Assembly (NCBI GenBank): GCA_002342205.1
Contig: DDPN01000161.1
Span: 5,501 to 39,295 of the forward strand
Direction: 5' to 3'
Source: Chitinophagaceae bacterium UBA2467
GTDB taxonomy: Bacteria; Bacteroidota; Bacteroidia; Chitinophagales; Chitinophagaceae
DNA: 33,795 bases
The position numbers and the translations under genes were made by a program. Within the stretch, counting starts at the first letter, position 1; each line of letters begins with the position of its first letter. Positions 14,922 through 23,087 of the stretch are shown one piece after another. The notes beneath the pieces were generated by a model. It was given only the letters and a program-made list of their open reading frames with translations, was not told the origin of the DNA and did no database searches.

Positions 14922-14973
14922 TGGGATAACCGTTTCCCACCTGTTGAAAGCCTTGCTGGTAAAGGGTTTCAAC
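14922..14973. repeat. Two inverted repeats upstream of mraZ
   Basis: The first (14922-14939) pairs TGGGA-AAC with GTTTCCCA with one bulged T and a 1-base centre. The second (14943-14973) pairs GTTGAAA with TTTCAAC and CCTT with AAGG around a 7-base loop, with one G-G mismatch. A short T-run follows the second on the plus strand, but no gene reads into it from upstream, so a role as regulator site or DNA structure is more likely than termination. Confidence 0.5.
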
Positions 14974-15010
14974 TGATTTTTAATTGGGGATAAATATAGA
15001 GTTTCAAAAT

Positions 15011-15047
15011 TTGGATTCTAGGTGGGAAAAAGTGTTATTTTGTGTCA
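15011..15047 (+). promoter_or_regulatory. mraZ (dcw) promoter with putative MraZ operator
   Basis: A TTG (15011-15013) and TATTTTG (15036-15042) are separated by 22 bases, a plausible promoter whose -7 element ends 36 bases before the mraZ ATG. Across it lie TGGGA (15023-15027), TGTTA (15033-15037) and TGTCA (15043-15047), exactly 10 bases apart with A/T-rich spacers. E. coli MraZ binds TGGGN repeats with 5-base spacers, and the Mycoplasma MraZ motif contains AAAGTG, also present here. Autoregulation of the operon is inferred. Confidence 0.55.
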
Positions 15048-15078
15048 ATAAGAGGAAAAACTCTTCAAATCACTGATA

Positions 15079-15537
15079 ATGACAGGCTTTCTTGGAGAAT
15101 TTGAGGCAACACTGGACGCGAAGGGGCGTTTCTTGTTACCTGCCGGATTTAAAAGGCAGGTGGCGGGGGACGAGCTACATCGCTTTGTCATCAATCGTGG
15201 TTTTGAGAAATGTCTAGCGCTTTATACGCTTCGTGAATGGGAGCCCTTATTTGAAAAAATCAAAGGGTTGAATGAGTTTGATCCAAAGCAGCGCGAGTTC
15301 AGAAGAGCTTTTCTCAATGGGGCAACATTTGTAGAGCCCGACACTGCTGGTCGCATTTTGCTGCCACCCAATTTGAAAGCCTATGCAGAATTGGGTAAGG
15401 ACATCATCATTGCATCATCAGGTAATAAAATGGAAATCTGGGATAGTAATAAGTACAAAAAGATCTTTGACTCTTTTTCTTCGGATGCTTTCAGTGAGCT
15501 GGGAAGAGACGTCATGGGAGGTGGAACAATGAATTGA
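15079..15537 (+). CDS. mraZ: Transcriptional regulator MraZ
   Basis: The 152-residue protein has two SpoVT-AbrB-like swapped-hairpin domains, each with its DxxGR motif: DAKGRFLLP (from residue 13) and DTAGRILLP. It starts MTGFLGEFEATLD and is of normal length. MraZ forms ring oligomers that bind repeats in its own promoter and control the dcw operon; matching repeats are found just upstream. It is the first gene of the 13-gene plus-strand unit, 9 bases before rsmH. Confidence 0.96.
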   Translation: MTGFLGEFEATLDAKGRFLLPAGFKRQVAGDELHRFVINRGFEKCLALYTLREWEPLFEKIKGLNEFDPKQREFRRAFLNGATFVEPDTAGRILLPPNLKAYAELGKDIIIASSGNKMEIWDSNKYKKIFDSFSSDAFSELGRDVMGGGTMN

Positions 15538-15546
15538 TTTAACACG

Positions 15547-16458
15547 GTGCAGTCAACGTATCACATACCTGTTCTGCTCCGTGAAGTCATTGATTCATTA
15601 CAAATCCGTCCGGATGGCGTTTATGTGGATTGCACATTTGGAGGTGGCGGACATGCGCGTGCTATTTTGGAGCAGTTGGGGCCAAAAGGAAAGTTGATTG
15701 CGTTTGACCAGGATGCAGATGCGCAACAAAATCTCCCAAAGGATGAGCGGTTGCTTTTTGTTCCTCAAAATTTTCGTCATCTGCAACGCTTTCTGCGATT
15801 ACACAAAGTGAGTGGGGTAGATGGACTCTTAGCTGATTTAGGAGTAAGTAGTCACCAGTTTGATGAAGCGGCGCGTGGGTTCTCCACACGTTTTGATGCG
15901 GCACTGGATATGCGAATGGATCAGCGCGAGTCTAAAACTGCGTGGCAGGTAGTTGAAACGTATTCAGAATCCGCTTTGCACAAAATTTTTGAGCAGTATG
16001 GCGAGGTGACCAATGCCAAAACACTTGCAAAAGTTATTGTTCAAGCGCGGAAGTCGCAGTCATTACGCACCATTGAGGGCTTTAAGCAAGCTGTTCATGC
16101 TGCTGTAAAGGGAAATCCGAATAAATACTTTGCCCAGGTATTTCAAGCACTTCGTATCGAAGTAAATGATGAGGTAGGTTCACTACGTGAGTTGTTACAA
16201 CAATTATCTGCAGTGATGAATCCCAGAGGCCGCGTTGCTATCATCACTTTTCATTCATTAGAAGATCGACTGGTCAAACATTTTTTCCGTGCAGGTACGC
16301 TCGAAGAAAAAGAAGAAAATCCTTTTTGGTCAGCACCGGTAAAGAAGGATTGGCAATTGATTAATAAAAAACCAATTGTTGCTGGCAAAGAAGAGCAAGA
16401 AAAAAATTCACGTTCTCGCAGTGCCAAATTACGCGTTGCGGAAAAGTGTCAACCATAA
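15547..16458 (+). CDS. rsmH: 16S rRNA (cytosine(1402)-N(4))-methyltransferase
   Basis: The 303-residue SAM-dependent enzyme (also MraW) methylates C1402 of 16S rRNA. Visible are HIPVLLREVIDSL, SAM motif VDCTFGGGGHARAIL, LADLGVSSHQFDEAARGFS, ALDMRMD, QALRIEVNDE and IITFHSLEDRLVKHFF. It uses a GTG start 9 bases after mraZ; no ATG is available nearby in frame. Its stop is 20 bases before the ftsL ATG. Confidence 0.97.
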   Translation: MQSTYHIPVLLREVIDSLQIRPDGVYVDCTFGGGGHARAILEQLGPKGKLIAFDQDADAQQNLPKDERLLFVPQNFRHLQRFLRLHKVSGVDGLLADLGVSSHQFDEAARGFSTRFDAALDMRMDQRESKTAWQVVETYSESALHKIFEQYGEVTNAKTLAKVIVQARKSQSLRTIEGFKQAVHAAVKGNPNKYFAQVFQALRIEVNDEVGSLRELLQQLSAVMNPRGRVAIITFHSLEDRLVKHFFRAGTLEEKEENPFWSAPVKKDWQLINKKPIVAGKEEQEKNSRSRSAKLRVAEKCQP

Positions 16459-16478
16459 TTGAAATTATATCAACCAGG

Positions 16479-16820
16479 ATGTCCACAGAAAAAGCACAAG
16501 TTGAAAATAAGCAAGACTGGAAGCGATGGCTGAATTATCAGTCTATTGTGCAGCAGGTCCCTTACTTTCTTTTTCTGGCCTTTTTGGCAGTGTGTTATAT
16601 CTACAACGGACACCAGGCTGATAAAACGATTCGGGCAATCAACCGTACGGAGCGTGAGGTGAAAGAGTTGAATTATGAGTATAAGACAGTCAAGGGAGAA
16701 TTGATAGCACGAAGTAAACAAAGTGAATTAATAAAAGCAGTAGAACCCCTCGGATTGAAAGAGTTGATAGTAGCACCAATTGTTTTGGTCGACAGTTCCG
16801 CTCCTCAACCGGCTCAATAA
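16479..16820 (+). CDS. ftsL: FtsL-like cell division protein
   Basis: The 113-residue bitopic protein has a short cytoplasmic N-terminus, one TM segment (about 27-43, VPYFLFLAFLAVCYIYN) and an extracytoplasmic region with heptad-like spacing (INRTEREVKELNYEYKTVKG), then a C-terminal segment EPLGLKELIVAPIVL. Size, topology and place between rsmH and ftsI identify it as the Bacteroidota FtsL-like protein, which would pair with FtsB-type partners and recruit FtsWI. Sequence similarity to proteobacterial FtsL is low, as usual. The frame opens upstream at a GTG inside rsmH; the ATG at 16479 is preferred. Confidence 0.82.
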   Translation: MSTEKAQVENKQDWKRWLNYQSIVQQVPYFLFLAFLAVCYIYNGHQADKTIRAINRTEREVKELNYEYKTVKGELIARSKQSELIKAVEPLGLKELIVAPIVLVDSSAPQPAQ

Positions 16821-16825
16821 AAACA

Positions 16826-18958
16826 GTGGAAGTAAAAAAAGACATATTGTGGAGAGTCTATCTCTCTTTTATCGGACTAGCCTTATTGGGCGTGCTAGTG
16901 GTAGGTCGCGCTTTCTATATTCAACGAGTAGAAGGGGCTTACTGGAGAAATTTAAGTGATAGCTTACACCAACGTTTTGTAACACTTGATGCACAACGAG
17001 GAACTATTTACAGCGAAGACGGTCAGTTTTTAAGTACTTCGGTTCCCACTTTTGATATCTATCTAGATCTGTGCGCAGATGGATTACGTGAGAAAAAGGG
17101 AAAGCGATTCAGAGAAAATATTGATTCATTCAGTATCGCCCTATCTGCCTTGTTTCAGGATAAAACAGCTGCAGCTTATAAGTCCGAAATCGTAAATGCC
17201 TGGGAGAAGAAATCTCGCTATTACCCTCTCAAAAAGAAATTGAATTTTGCTACGTATAAATTGTTCCGCCAATTACCACTGGTTCGATTAGGTGCGAATC
17301 GAAGTGGGGTCATTGTGGAAACAAGTAGTAAGCGTTTGGTACCATTTGGAATTCTTGCCGGTCGCACCATTGGATTATCCCGAGAGCATCTTGCCAGTGA
17401 TGGAAAAGTAAAAAAACAAAATGTTGGTATTGAAAAGAGCTACGACTCCGTATTAAGTGGGCGTGACGGGCAAAAATTAATTCGCTTTGTTTCGGGTGGT
17501 GCTGCTATTCCAATAGCTGGTTACGAAACTGAACCTGATCACGGAAAAGATGTATACACTACATTGGATCTTCGTTTACAGGATATTACGGAAACTGCCT
17601 TGATGCGAATGATGTTGCAAAGCGAGGCGCTTTACGGCACTGCAATCGTGATGGAGACAGCCACTGGAAAGATTAAAGCCATTGCAAATCTTGGAAGACG
17701 TCCGGATGGTCATTACTGGGAAGATGACAACTATTCCTTGCGTACAACAGAACCTGGCTCCACTATAAAGCTGGCCACTTTATTATCTGTTCTAGAAAAA
17801 AAGACTAGTAAGATTAGTGATCCTGTTGAAGTGGGTAGTGCAGGTAAAGCGATGGTGGGCCCTAAACTAGTATACGATGCGGAACGGTCCCCCAAGCCAT
17901 TTTTAACGGTAGCCGAGTGTTTTGCACATAGTTCCAATGTTGGAATGAGTAAACTGGCGCTAAAGGCTTTTGGTAAAAATCCTAGTGAGTTAAAGGAGTA
18001 TTTACAGCGTTTTCATTTAGATACTCGCTCACCCATTGATCTCATGAATGTGCCTAAGCCTCGTATGGCCCCATTGAATGAAAAGGGAAGTGCTTTGGGT
18101 AATATGCTTTGGATGAGTTTTGGATATGCATTACAAGTAAGCCCATTACATACACTCACTCTTTACAATGCAGTGGCTAATAATGGGGTCATGATGAAGC
18201 CCTATTTAGTGAGCCGTGTACAACAAGGAGGAATTATTTACAAAGAATTTACACCTACCATCATTGATGAAAATATTTGCAGACCCGATGTGATTGCAGC
18301 AGCAAAAACCTCTATGGAAATGGTGGTATCAGAAGGTACAGCACGTCGGGCTTTTGAGGGGATGCCTTTTGCAGTAGCTGGAAAAACTGGAACAGCGTTG
18401 GTAGCGGACGGACCTATCAAATACAGTGACAGAGTTTATCAGGCATCCTTTGTAGGATACTTCCCAGCTGATCGACCTCAATATAGTTGTATTGTGGTCG
18501 TACGCACCAAGCCTTTTGCGGCATCTCACTATGGCGGAACGGTAGCAGCGCCTGTGTTTCGTGAAATCGCGTTGAAAGCGTATGCATTGTTTGTTGACCG
18601 TAAGGATGCTTCGCAATTCGCAATGAACAGAGATAGCTCACTTTATTACTATGCAGGCTATGCCCCGGATATTCAAAAGATTTATCGTTCACTTGACTTG
18701 AAATACACGGATTCTATTGCAAACGGGTCATGGGGAAGAGCGTATGCCGAAAATGGAAAGGCTATTATCAAAACACAACCTGTGCGAAAGCAAGTGATGC
18801 CGAATGTGAGAGGCATGGCGTTGAAAGATGCTCTTTTTCTTTTGGAAAATATGGGCGTACAAGTACAAGTGAGAGGAAGAGGAAAAATTGTATCACAATC
18901 TATTCCGCCAGGAACTGCTTTGGACAGACCACTGCAGTTGTTGTTGGAATTGAGTTGA
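16826..18958 (+). CDS. ftsI: Penicillin-binding protein FtsI/PBP2-type transpeptidase with PASTA domain
   Basis: The 710-residue class B PBP has an N-terminal TM segment (about 10-28), a dimerisation domain (TLDAQRGTIYSEDGQFLSTS) and the transpeptidase domain with S312-T-I-K (nucleophile), S369-S-N and K520-T-G motifs. A C-terminal PASTA domain (about 655-710: MPNVRGMALKDALFLLENMG, ending LQLLLELS) ends the protein. It cross-links septal peptidoglycan together with FtsW. The start is GTG at 16826, 5 bases after ftsL, with no nearby ATG that keeps the TM segment. All active-site motifs are intact. Confidence 0.95.
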   Translation: MEVKKDILWRVYLSFIGLALLGVLVVGRAFYIQRVEGAYWRNLSDSLHQRFVTLDAQRGTIYSEDGQFLSTSVPTFDIYLDLCADGLREKKGKRFRENIDSFSIALSALFQDKTAAAYKSEIVNAWEKKSRYYPLKKKLNFATYKLFRQLPLVRLGANRSGVIVETSSKRLVPFGILAGRTIGLSREHLASDGKVKKQNVGIEKSYDSVLSGRDGQKLIRFVSGGAAIPIAGYETEPDHGKDVYTTLDLRLQDITETALMRMMLQSEALYGTAIVMETATGKIKAIANLGRRPDGHYWEDDNYSLRTTEPGSTIKLATLLSVLEKKTSKISDPVEVGSAGKAMVGPKLVYDAERSPKPFLTVAECFAHSSNVGMSKLALKAFGKNPSELKEYLQRFHLDTRSPIDLMNVPKPRMAPLNEKGSALGNMLWMSFGYALQVSPLHTLTLYNAVANNGVMMKPYLVSRVQQGGIIYKEFTPTIIDENICRPDVIAAAKTSMEMVVSEGTARRAFEGMPFAVAGKTGTALVADGPIKYSDRVYQASFVGYFPADRPQYSCIVVVRTKPFAASHYGGTVAAPVFREIALKAYALFVDRKDASQFAMNRDSSLYYYAGYAPDIQKIYRSLDLKYTDSIANGSWGRAYAENGKAIIKTQPVRKQVMPNVRGMALKDALFLLENMGVQVQVRGRGKIVSQSIPPGTALDRPLQLLLELS

Positions 18959-18974
18959 CATAAATGAACGAAAA

Positions 18975-20435
18975 GTGAAGTTGATTGAATTGTTTGAACA
19001 GATTTCAGTTCAGTCTATTCAAGGATCAATGGAAACAGAGATTCTCGAGTTGGCAACTGATTCGCGTCAAGTGAAGAAGGGAACACTTTTCATTGCGGTA
19101 AAAGGAACAAAGGTTGATGGCAATGAGTTCATTGAAAAGGCTATTGCAGCGGGTGCTGTCGCAATTGTTTCGGAGCACAGCCCTCAACAACCTGTATCTG
19201 CAGTTTGGATACAGGTTGAAGATGCCACCGCTGCAGTAGGTTGGATAGCTGCTGGTTTTTATCGAAACCCCAGTGCTTCAGTGAAAGTAACGGGAGTCAC
19301 GGGAACCAACGGTAAAACAACAATAGCAACCTTGCTATACAAGCTCTTTACAAGACGGGGATATACATGTGGATTAATTAGTACGGTAGAAAATCGTATT
19401 GGTGATAAAGTGGTACCTGCCACACATACGACACCTGATGCAATCAACTTGCAACAACTTTTATATCAAATGAAGAATGCAGGTTGTACGCATGTGTTTA
19501 TGGAGGTGAGTTCTCACGCTATTCATCAACATCGAATTGCCGGAATTTCTTTTGCGGGTGGAGTCTTTAGTAATATCACACATGATCATTTGGATTATCA
19601 TCAAACTTTTGATGCCTACATCCAGGTTAAAAAATCCTTCTTTGATCATTTGCCTACTTCTGCATTTGCGATTAGTAATGCAGATGATAAGCGGGGAAAA
19701 GTGATGTTGCAAAATACCCATGCGCAAAAAAAATATTATGCACTCAAAACCACTGCTGATTTCAAGGGTAAAATTTTGGAGAATACCTTGGAAGGATTGC
19801 AAATGGATATTGATGAACAGCCGGTACACTTTCGATTGATTGGTTCATTCAATGCCTATAATCTGCTAGCTGTTTATGGTGCTGCTGTTGAATTAGGTCT
19901 GAATAAAATGGACATATTGACCACCTTGAGTGAATTGACAGGAGCACCCGGACGATTTGAGTGTTTGGTCTCGCCTCATGAAAAGTTGATGGTAATTGTT
20001 GACTATGCGCATACACCTGATGCTTTGTTGAATGTGCTCACCACCATTAAGCAATTCAGAACACCTGATCAGCAAATTACTACTGTTACAGGTTGCGGAG
20101 GAGACAGAGATCGTACCAAACGACCCTTGATGGCAGCTGCTGTGTGTGCACATAGTGATCGAGTCATTTTTACCAGTGATAATCCACGCAGTGAAGATCC
20201 TGCAACTATCATAAAAGATATGGAACAGGGTGTAAGTGCGGCCGATCAAAAAAAGTATATCCCCATTTTAGATAGAAAGGAGGCAATTAAAACTGCCATC
20301 GCTTTGTCTAAGCCTGCCGATATCGTGCTGGTAGCTGGAAAAGGTCATGAGACGTATCAGGATGTAAAAGGAGTGAAAGAATATTTTGATGATCGCGAAG
20401 TAGTAAAAGAATGGTTTTTAAAGCTGAATAAATAA
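18975..20435 (+). CDS. murE: UDP-MurNAc-L-Ala-D-Glu:meso-diaminopimelate ligase
   Basis: The 486-residue Mur ligase adds the third residue of the stem peptide. The ATP loop is GTNGKTT (110-116), followed by TTPDAINLQQLL, MEVSSHAI and NITHDHLDYH (substrate and carbamylated-lysine region). DYAHTPDALLNVL and DNPR (402-405, in SDNPRSEDP) are in the C-terminal domain. DNPR marks meso-diaminopimelate specificity rather than lysine. It starts with GTG, 16 bases after ftsI; an ATG at 18964 is out of frame and soon meets a stop. It lies within the dcw operon, and murF does not follow it here. Confidence 0.96.
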   Translation: MKLIELFEQISVQSIQGSMETEILELATDSRQVKKGTLFIAVKGTKVDGNEFIEKAIAAGAVAIVSEHSPQQPVSAVWIQVEDATAAVGWIAAGFYRNPSASVKVTGVTGTNGKTTIATLLYKLFTRRGYTCGLISTVENRIGDKVVPATHTTPDAINLQQLLYQMKNAGCTHVFMEVSSHAIHQHRIAGISFAGGVFSNITHDHLDYHQTFDAYIQVKKSFFDHLPTSAFAISNADDKRGKVMLQNTHAQKKYYALKTTADFKGKILENTLEGLQMDIDEQPVHFRLIGSFNAYNLLAVYGAAVELGLNKMDILTTLSELTGAPGRFECLVSPHEKLMVIVDYAHTPDALLNVLTTIKQFRTPDQQITTVTGCGGDRDRTKRPLMAAAVCAHSDRVIFTSDNPRSEDPATIIKDMEQGVSAADQKKYIPILDRKEAIKTAIALSKPADIVLVAGKGHETYQDVKGVKEYFDDREVVKEWFLKLNK

Positions 20436-20447
20436 AAAGAAAGTAAG

Positions 20448-21725
20448 ATGTTGTATCATTTGTTTGACTGGCTGAATGAAGAAGGGATTCGATTCCCGGG
20501 TAGCCGTGTCTTTGATTTCATCACTTTCCGTACGGCACTTGCTATTCTTCTATCTCTTTTTATAACACTGGTGTATGGAAAAAAGCTGATTCACTTTTTA
20601 CAACGCCATCAAATTGGTGAAAGTATTCGCGAAGAAGGATTAGCAGGTCAGGCAAGTAAGAAGGGAACCCCAACGATGGGAGGAATCATTATTATTCTGG
20701 CGATTTTAATTCCCACTTTATTGTTGGCTGATCTCACTAAAGTATATGTACAACTGATGATTGTTAGTACTATTTGGATGGGAGTGATAGGCTTTATTGA
20801 TGATTATCTCAAATTGAGAAGTAAGAGATTGGCACAAGAGAAAGGAGAGGAATATCGTAAGTCTAATGCAGATGGTTTGGCGGGTTGGTTTAAAATTTTA
20901 GGACAGGTTGGATTAGGGTTAACGGTAGGAGCTACTTTATATTTTAATACAGAGACAGTAATCTGGAGAGAGTACCGTGGAAAAAATCCTCAATCTGACT
21001 CTACCGTTTTTGCAAAAACTTTCAATGGGAAAACACATTACTACGTAGAAACAAAAACGCCCATTACGACTATTCCTTTTGTAAAAAACCATGAGTTTAA
21101 CTACTCTAAACTATTGCCTGTTGCCTGGCGTGATTATACCTGGGTGTTATATATTCTGATTGTCATCTTCATTATTACAGCTGTTTCCAATGGATCGAAT
21201 CTTACAGATGGATTAGATGGGTTAGCAACGGGCACGGCAGCTTTGATTGGTGTTTTATTGGGCGTTTTTGCCTATGCAAGTGGTAATCTGGTTTTTTCCG
21301 ATTACCTCAACATTATGTACATCCCCAATCTTGGTGAGCTTTCAGTCTACATTGCTGCGATGATTGGAGCTTGTGTTGGGTTTTTATGGTACAATTCATT
21401 TCCTGCACAATTATTTATGGGGGATACAGGGAGTTTAATGCTGGGGGGTGTGATTGCAGCGCTTTCTATTATCGTGCACAAAGAATTACTAATTCCAATT
21501 TTCTGCGGTGTGTTTTTGGTAGAGTCGCTCAGTGTTATTCTCCAAGTAGGTTATTTCAAATACACCAAACGTAAATATGGTGAAGGGAGAAGAATTTTTT
21601 TGAAAGCACCCTTGCATCATCACTACCAGGTGCAGGGCTATCATGAGGTAAAAATCGTGACACGATTTTGGATTGTGACAGTGTTATTGGTGGTATTAAG
21701 TATTGTAACCCTTAAGCTTCGTTAG
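20448..21725 (+). CDS. mraY: Phospho-N-acetylmuramoyl-pentapeptide-transferase
   Basis: This polytopic membrane enzyme makes lipid I by moving phospho-MurNAc-pentapeptide to undecaprenyl phosphate. Motifs are KKGTPTMGG, GFIDDYLKLRSKR, GSNLTDGLDGLATG, FMGDTGSLMLGG and KAPLHHHYQ. At 425 residues it is longer than E. coli MraY (360). The excess is mainly an insert of about 60 residues between TM segments (about 164-224, with WREYRGKNPQSDSTVF and HYYVETKTPITTIPF), as often in Bacteroidota. The ATG at 20448 is 12 bases after murE. Confidence 0.97.
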   Translation: MLYHLFDWLNEEGIRFPGSRVFDFITFRTALAILLSLFITLVYGKKLIHFLQRHQIGESIREEGLAGQASKKGTPTMGGIIIILAILIPTLLLADLTKVYVQLMIVSTIWMGVIGFIDDYLKLRSKRLAQEKGEEYRKSNADGLAGWFKILGQVGLGLTVGATLYFNTETVIWREYRGKNPQSDSTVFAKTFNGKTHYYVETKTPITTIPFVKNHEFNYSKLLPVAWRDYTWVLYILIVIFIITAVSNGSNLTDGLDGLATGTAALIGVLLGVFAYASGNLVFSDYLNIMYIPNLGELSVYIAAMIGACVGFLWYNSFPAQLFMGDTGSLMLGGVIAALSIIVHKELLIPIFCGVFLVESLSVILQVGYFKYTKRKYGEGRRIFLKAPLHHHYQVQGYHEVKIVTRFWIVTVLLVVLSIVTLKLR

Positions 21726-21744
21726 GCAAGAGGGTAAAAATAAA

Positions 21745-23085
21745 ATGACAATGAAACTTGTCATCATTGGAGGAGGAGAAAGTGGAGTGGGGGCAGCCTT
21801 ACTGGCTAGCCAAATGGGGTATTCGGTTTTTCTCTCTGATGGAAGCTCTTTGAAAGAAAAATATCGTAGCGAACTCCATGAGAAAGGAATTGCTTTTGAA
21901 GAAGGGCAACATGATATGGATAAAATTCTGGCTGCTGACCAAATAGTGAAAAGTCCAGGCATACCAGAAAAGACAGCTGTCATGAAAGCCGTTCGCGCAA
22001 AAGGAATTCCTGTAATTAGCGAAGTGGAGTTAGCCTATCGGTTTAAAGGAGATAGTCGCATCGTGGCAATTACGGGTAGCAATGGAAAGACAACTACAAC
22101 TTCACTGGTCTATCAGTTATGTAAGTCGGCTGGCTTGGATGTAGCATTAGTAGGAAATATTGGCTACTCTTTTGCTCGACAAGTTGCACTGAAACCTCAT
22201 GCATTGTATGTAGTAGAGGTAAGTAGTTTTCAGTTAGACGACATTGATCAGTTTAGGCCCGACATTGCTATCCTAACGAATATCACCGAAGATCATCTGG
22301 ATCGTTACGAATATATTTTTCTTAATTATATCAAGAGCAAGTTTCGGATTACGATGAATCAACGGCCGCAGGATTTTTTCATTTACTGCGCCGATGATGA
22401 AGTGACCCAACAATATATCAGTTCATTCACTATTCAATCAACTCAACTGCCGATCAGCATGAAAAGAGAAGTACCAAATGGAGGGTTTATTAAAGACGGA
22501 GACATGTACATACGTACAGGTAATGAAGTTATGACCATGAGTGTATTTGATTTTGCGCTGAAAGGCAAGCATAATCAATACAACACCATGGCGGCTTGTG
22601 TAGCAGCGGCAACGCTAACCATTCGAAAAGATAAGATCAGAGATGCAGTTCAGCATTTTGAACAACTCGAGCATCGAATGGAATTTGTTGCGACTGTACG
22701 TGGCGTAGAGTTTATCAACGATAGTAAAGCAACCAATATCAATTCTACTTGGTATGCATTAGAAAGTATGACAAAGCCAACTGTTTTGATTTTGGGAGGC
22801 GTAGATAAAGGAAATGATTATTCATTATTACTAGAGGGTGTGAAAGAAAAAGTAAAAGCAATTATTTGTTTGGGTGTTGACACCAAGAAGATTCATGAGG
22901 CTTTTGAAGGAATAGTTCCTACTCTAATTGATACACAAGACGCTGCCGAAGCGGTACAGTTGGCTTTTCGTCTTGCCAGTAAAGGGGATGCTGTGTTATT
23001 GAGTCCAGCTTGCGCAAGTTTTGACTTATTTAAAAATTATGAAGACAGAGGGCAGCAATTTAAAAACGCTGTTCGAGATCTATAA
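21745..23085 (+). CDS. murD: UDP-MurNAc-L-Ala:D-Glu ligase
   Basis: This 446-residue cytoplasmic Mur ligase adds D-glutamate. It has an N-terminal UDP-binding Rossmann-like domain (LVIIGGGESGVGAALLA), ATP loop GSNGKTTTT (111-119), EVSSFQLDDI, NITEDHLDRYE, FINDSKATNINSTWYAL and the C-terminal LLSPACASFDLFKNYEDRG. It starts ATG at 21745 (a second ATG at 21751 is possible), 19 bases after mraY and 2 bases before ftsW. Confidence 0.97.
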   Translation: MTMKLVIIGGGESGVGAALLASQMGYSVFLSDGSSLKEKYRSELHEKGIAFEEGQHDMDKILAADQIVKSPGIPEKTAVMKAVRAKGIPVISEVELAYRFKGDSRIVAITGSNGKTTTTSLVYQLCKSAGLDVALVGNIGYSFARQVALKPHALYVVEVSSFQLDDIDQFRPDIAILTNITEDHLDRYEYIFLNYIKSKFRITMNQRPQDFFIYCADDEVTQQYISSFTIQSTQLPISMKREVPNGGFIKDGDMYIRTGNEVMTMSVFDFALKGKHNQYNTMAACVAAATLTIRKDKIRDAVQHFEQLEHRMEFVATVRGVEFINDSKATNINSTWYALESMTKPTVLILGGVDKGNDYSLLLEGVKEKVKAIICLGVDTKKIHEAFEGIVPTLIDTQDAAEAVQLAFRLASKGDAVLLSPACASFDLFKNYEDRGQQFKNAVRDL

Positions 23086-23087
23086 AC

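Noticed and set aside
16446..16478. Longer FtsL start inside rsmH
   Set aside because: The extra 11 residues lack support and an ATG at 16479 gives a normal FtsL-like protein.
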